Shown here in pieces: positions 63,361-64,000 of a stretch of DNA of 64,000 nt. The stretch's first letter is position 1. Every line of letters begins with the position of its first letter. Source of the DNA: Methanolobus sp. (lineage in GTDB: Archaea; Halobacteriota; Methanosarcinia; Methanosarcinales; Methanosarcinaceae); NCBI GenBank assembly GCA_029762595.1, contig JARVGJ010000007.1, positions 1-64,000 of the forward strand, given 5' to 3'. Under the pieces are notes generated by a model that did no database searches, was not told where the DNA came from, and worked only from the letters and a program-made list of their open reading frames with translations. The translations under genes were made by a program, and so were the position numbers.

Positions 63361-64000
63361 ATGGGAAACATGATAAAAACAACTTTACTGCTGGCATCCC
63401 TTACCGGTCTGCTGGTCATTGTAGGTCAGCTTATGGGCGGGACGTCAGGAATGATCATTGCATTCATATTTGCGATCATCATGAACTTTGGAACATACTG
63501 GTACAGTGATAAGATAGTGCTAAAAATGTATCATGCAAAAGAGGTCACTGCAGCAGAGGCCCCTCAGCTCTATGGAATAGTCCAGACGCTGGCCATGAAG
63601 GCAAACCTTCCGATGCCAAAAGTGTATATGGTGCATACATCCATGCCAAATGCATTTGCAACCGGCAGGGACCCAAAACACGCTGCAGTAGCTGCAACTA
63701 CAGGGATACTTGATCTACTGACAGCAGAAGAACTTGAAGGTGTGCTTGCCCATGAGCTTGCCCATGTCAAGAACCGTGATACATTGATCAGTGCTGTTGC
63801 AGCAACTATCGCAGGTGTCATAACAATGATTGCAACATGGGTGAAATGGGCAGCCATATTCGGAGGAATCGGCGGACGGGACGGTGAAGGAGCAAATAAC
63901 TTAATTGGGTTCCTTGCCCTTGCCATTGTAGCACCACTGGCAGCAACGATAATACAACTTGCAATATCAAGATCAAGGGAGTTCGCTGCCGATGCAGAAG
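63361..64000 (+). CDS. htpX: HtpX-type membrane zinc protease (cut by window end)
   Basis: The N-terminal 213 residues of an M48-family membrane protease involved in quality control of membrane proteins. Two helices (about 7-50) precede the catalytic domain. Visible motifs are P-N-A-F-A-T-G-R, the zinc site H-E-L-A-H (with V-K-N-R-D) and the third-ligand region [11 protein letters not shown] at the window edge. AAGGGG lies at a good distance before the ATG. The gene continues past 64000. Confidence 0.95.
   Translation, partial: MGNMIKTTLLLASLTGLLVIVGQLMGGTSGMIIAFIFAIIMNFGTYWYSDKIVLKMYHAKEVTAAEAPQLYGIVQTLAMKANLPMPKVYMVHTSMPNAFATGRDPKHAAVAATTGILDLLTAEELEGVLAHELAHVKNRDTLISAVAATIAGVITMIATWVKWAAIFGGIGGRDGEGANNLIGFLALAIVAPLAATIIQLAISRSREFAADAE

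Overview
The window reads as a methanogenic archaeon of the Methanosarcinales, closest in character to Methanolobus, Methanococcoides or Methanosarcina. This is inferred from gene content, not from a database match. The indicators are an S-layer protein with a tandemly duplicated DUF1608 (sarcinarray-type) domain, surface proteins with PGF-CTERM-like tails, a membrane-bound archaeal LonB, an ATP-dependent archaeal DNA ligase, TATA-box promoters, GGTGAT-type Shine-Dalgarno sites and frequent GTG/TTG starts. No methanogenesis gene lies in the window.

Layout. (1) 1-6.6 kb holds membrane and ion-homeostasis genes: two tandem MarC proteins (the first cut by the window edge), a Na,K-ATPase-like P-type ATPase, MscS, a four-repeat coiled protein, an eroded IS200/IS605 TnpB end and a CNNM/CBS protein. 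(2) 6.9-8.3 kb encodes a surface protein with an ethylbenzene-dehydrogenase-type haem domain. (3) 8.7-17.9 kb is the first part of a glycogen locus: a GT3-like glycogen synthase, a GalT-like transferase, a GT4 enzyme, CorA, DUF432 plus MscS, and two overlapping GH57 proteins. (4) 17.9-24.6 kb is a carotenoid island, with CruF and a MenA-like UbiA on the plus strand, convergent with CrtI-CrtB-LyeJ-kinase-HAD on the minus strand. (5) 24.8-31.1 kb is the second part of the glycogen locus: a V4R regulator, GH15 glucoamylase, debranching enzyme, a second GT4 and a winged-helix protein. (6) 31.5-36.0 kb has the S-layer gene, a CARDB satellite protein and an ExbB-like/DUF2149 pair. (7) 36.1-43.6 kb has DUF2892, a DUF1538-DUF1538-PII-like operon, GltS, a second P-type ATPase and a QueG-like Fe-S protein. 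(8) 43.8-44.1 kb has three tRNAs (Gly, Phe, Val). (9) 44.6-54.2 kb has a small exported protein, LonB, TldD/TldE, a CHASE4 histidine kinase with its REC-PAS partner, and an MFS transporter. (10) 54.2-64 kb has PAP2, a PflX-like radical SAM protein, a degenerate cupredoxin, DNA ligase, homoserine dehydrogenase with an ACT regulator, a membrane-anchored winged-helix regulator, a set of exported acidic proteins and the start of HtpX.

How the genes work together. Sugar storage is the main theme: two glycogen half-loci together encode glucan synthesis, debranching and hydrolysis. The carotenoid genes between them can account for most of a C50 (bacterioruberin-type) pathway. A second theme is paired paralogues: MarC x2, MscS x2, P-type ATPase x2, GT4 x2, GH57 x2, UbiA x2 and DUF1538 x2. 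In two of these families key residues are lost: one GH57 copy lacks the acid/base motif, and both P-type ATPases have altered cation-site residues.

Three genes (second MarC, HAD phosphatase, MFS) lack a usable ATG/GTG/TTG in front of their conserved N-termini. In two of them a one-base change in an A-run would restore an ATG. Sequence error or recent damage should be checked before those N-termini are trusted.
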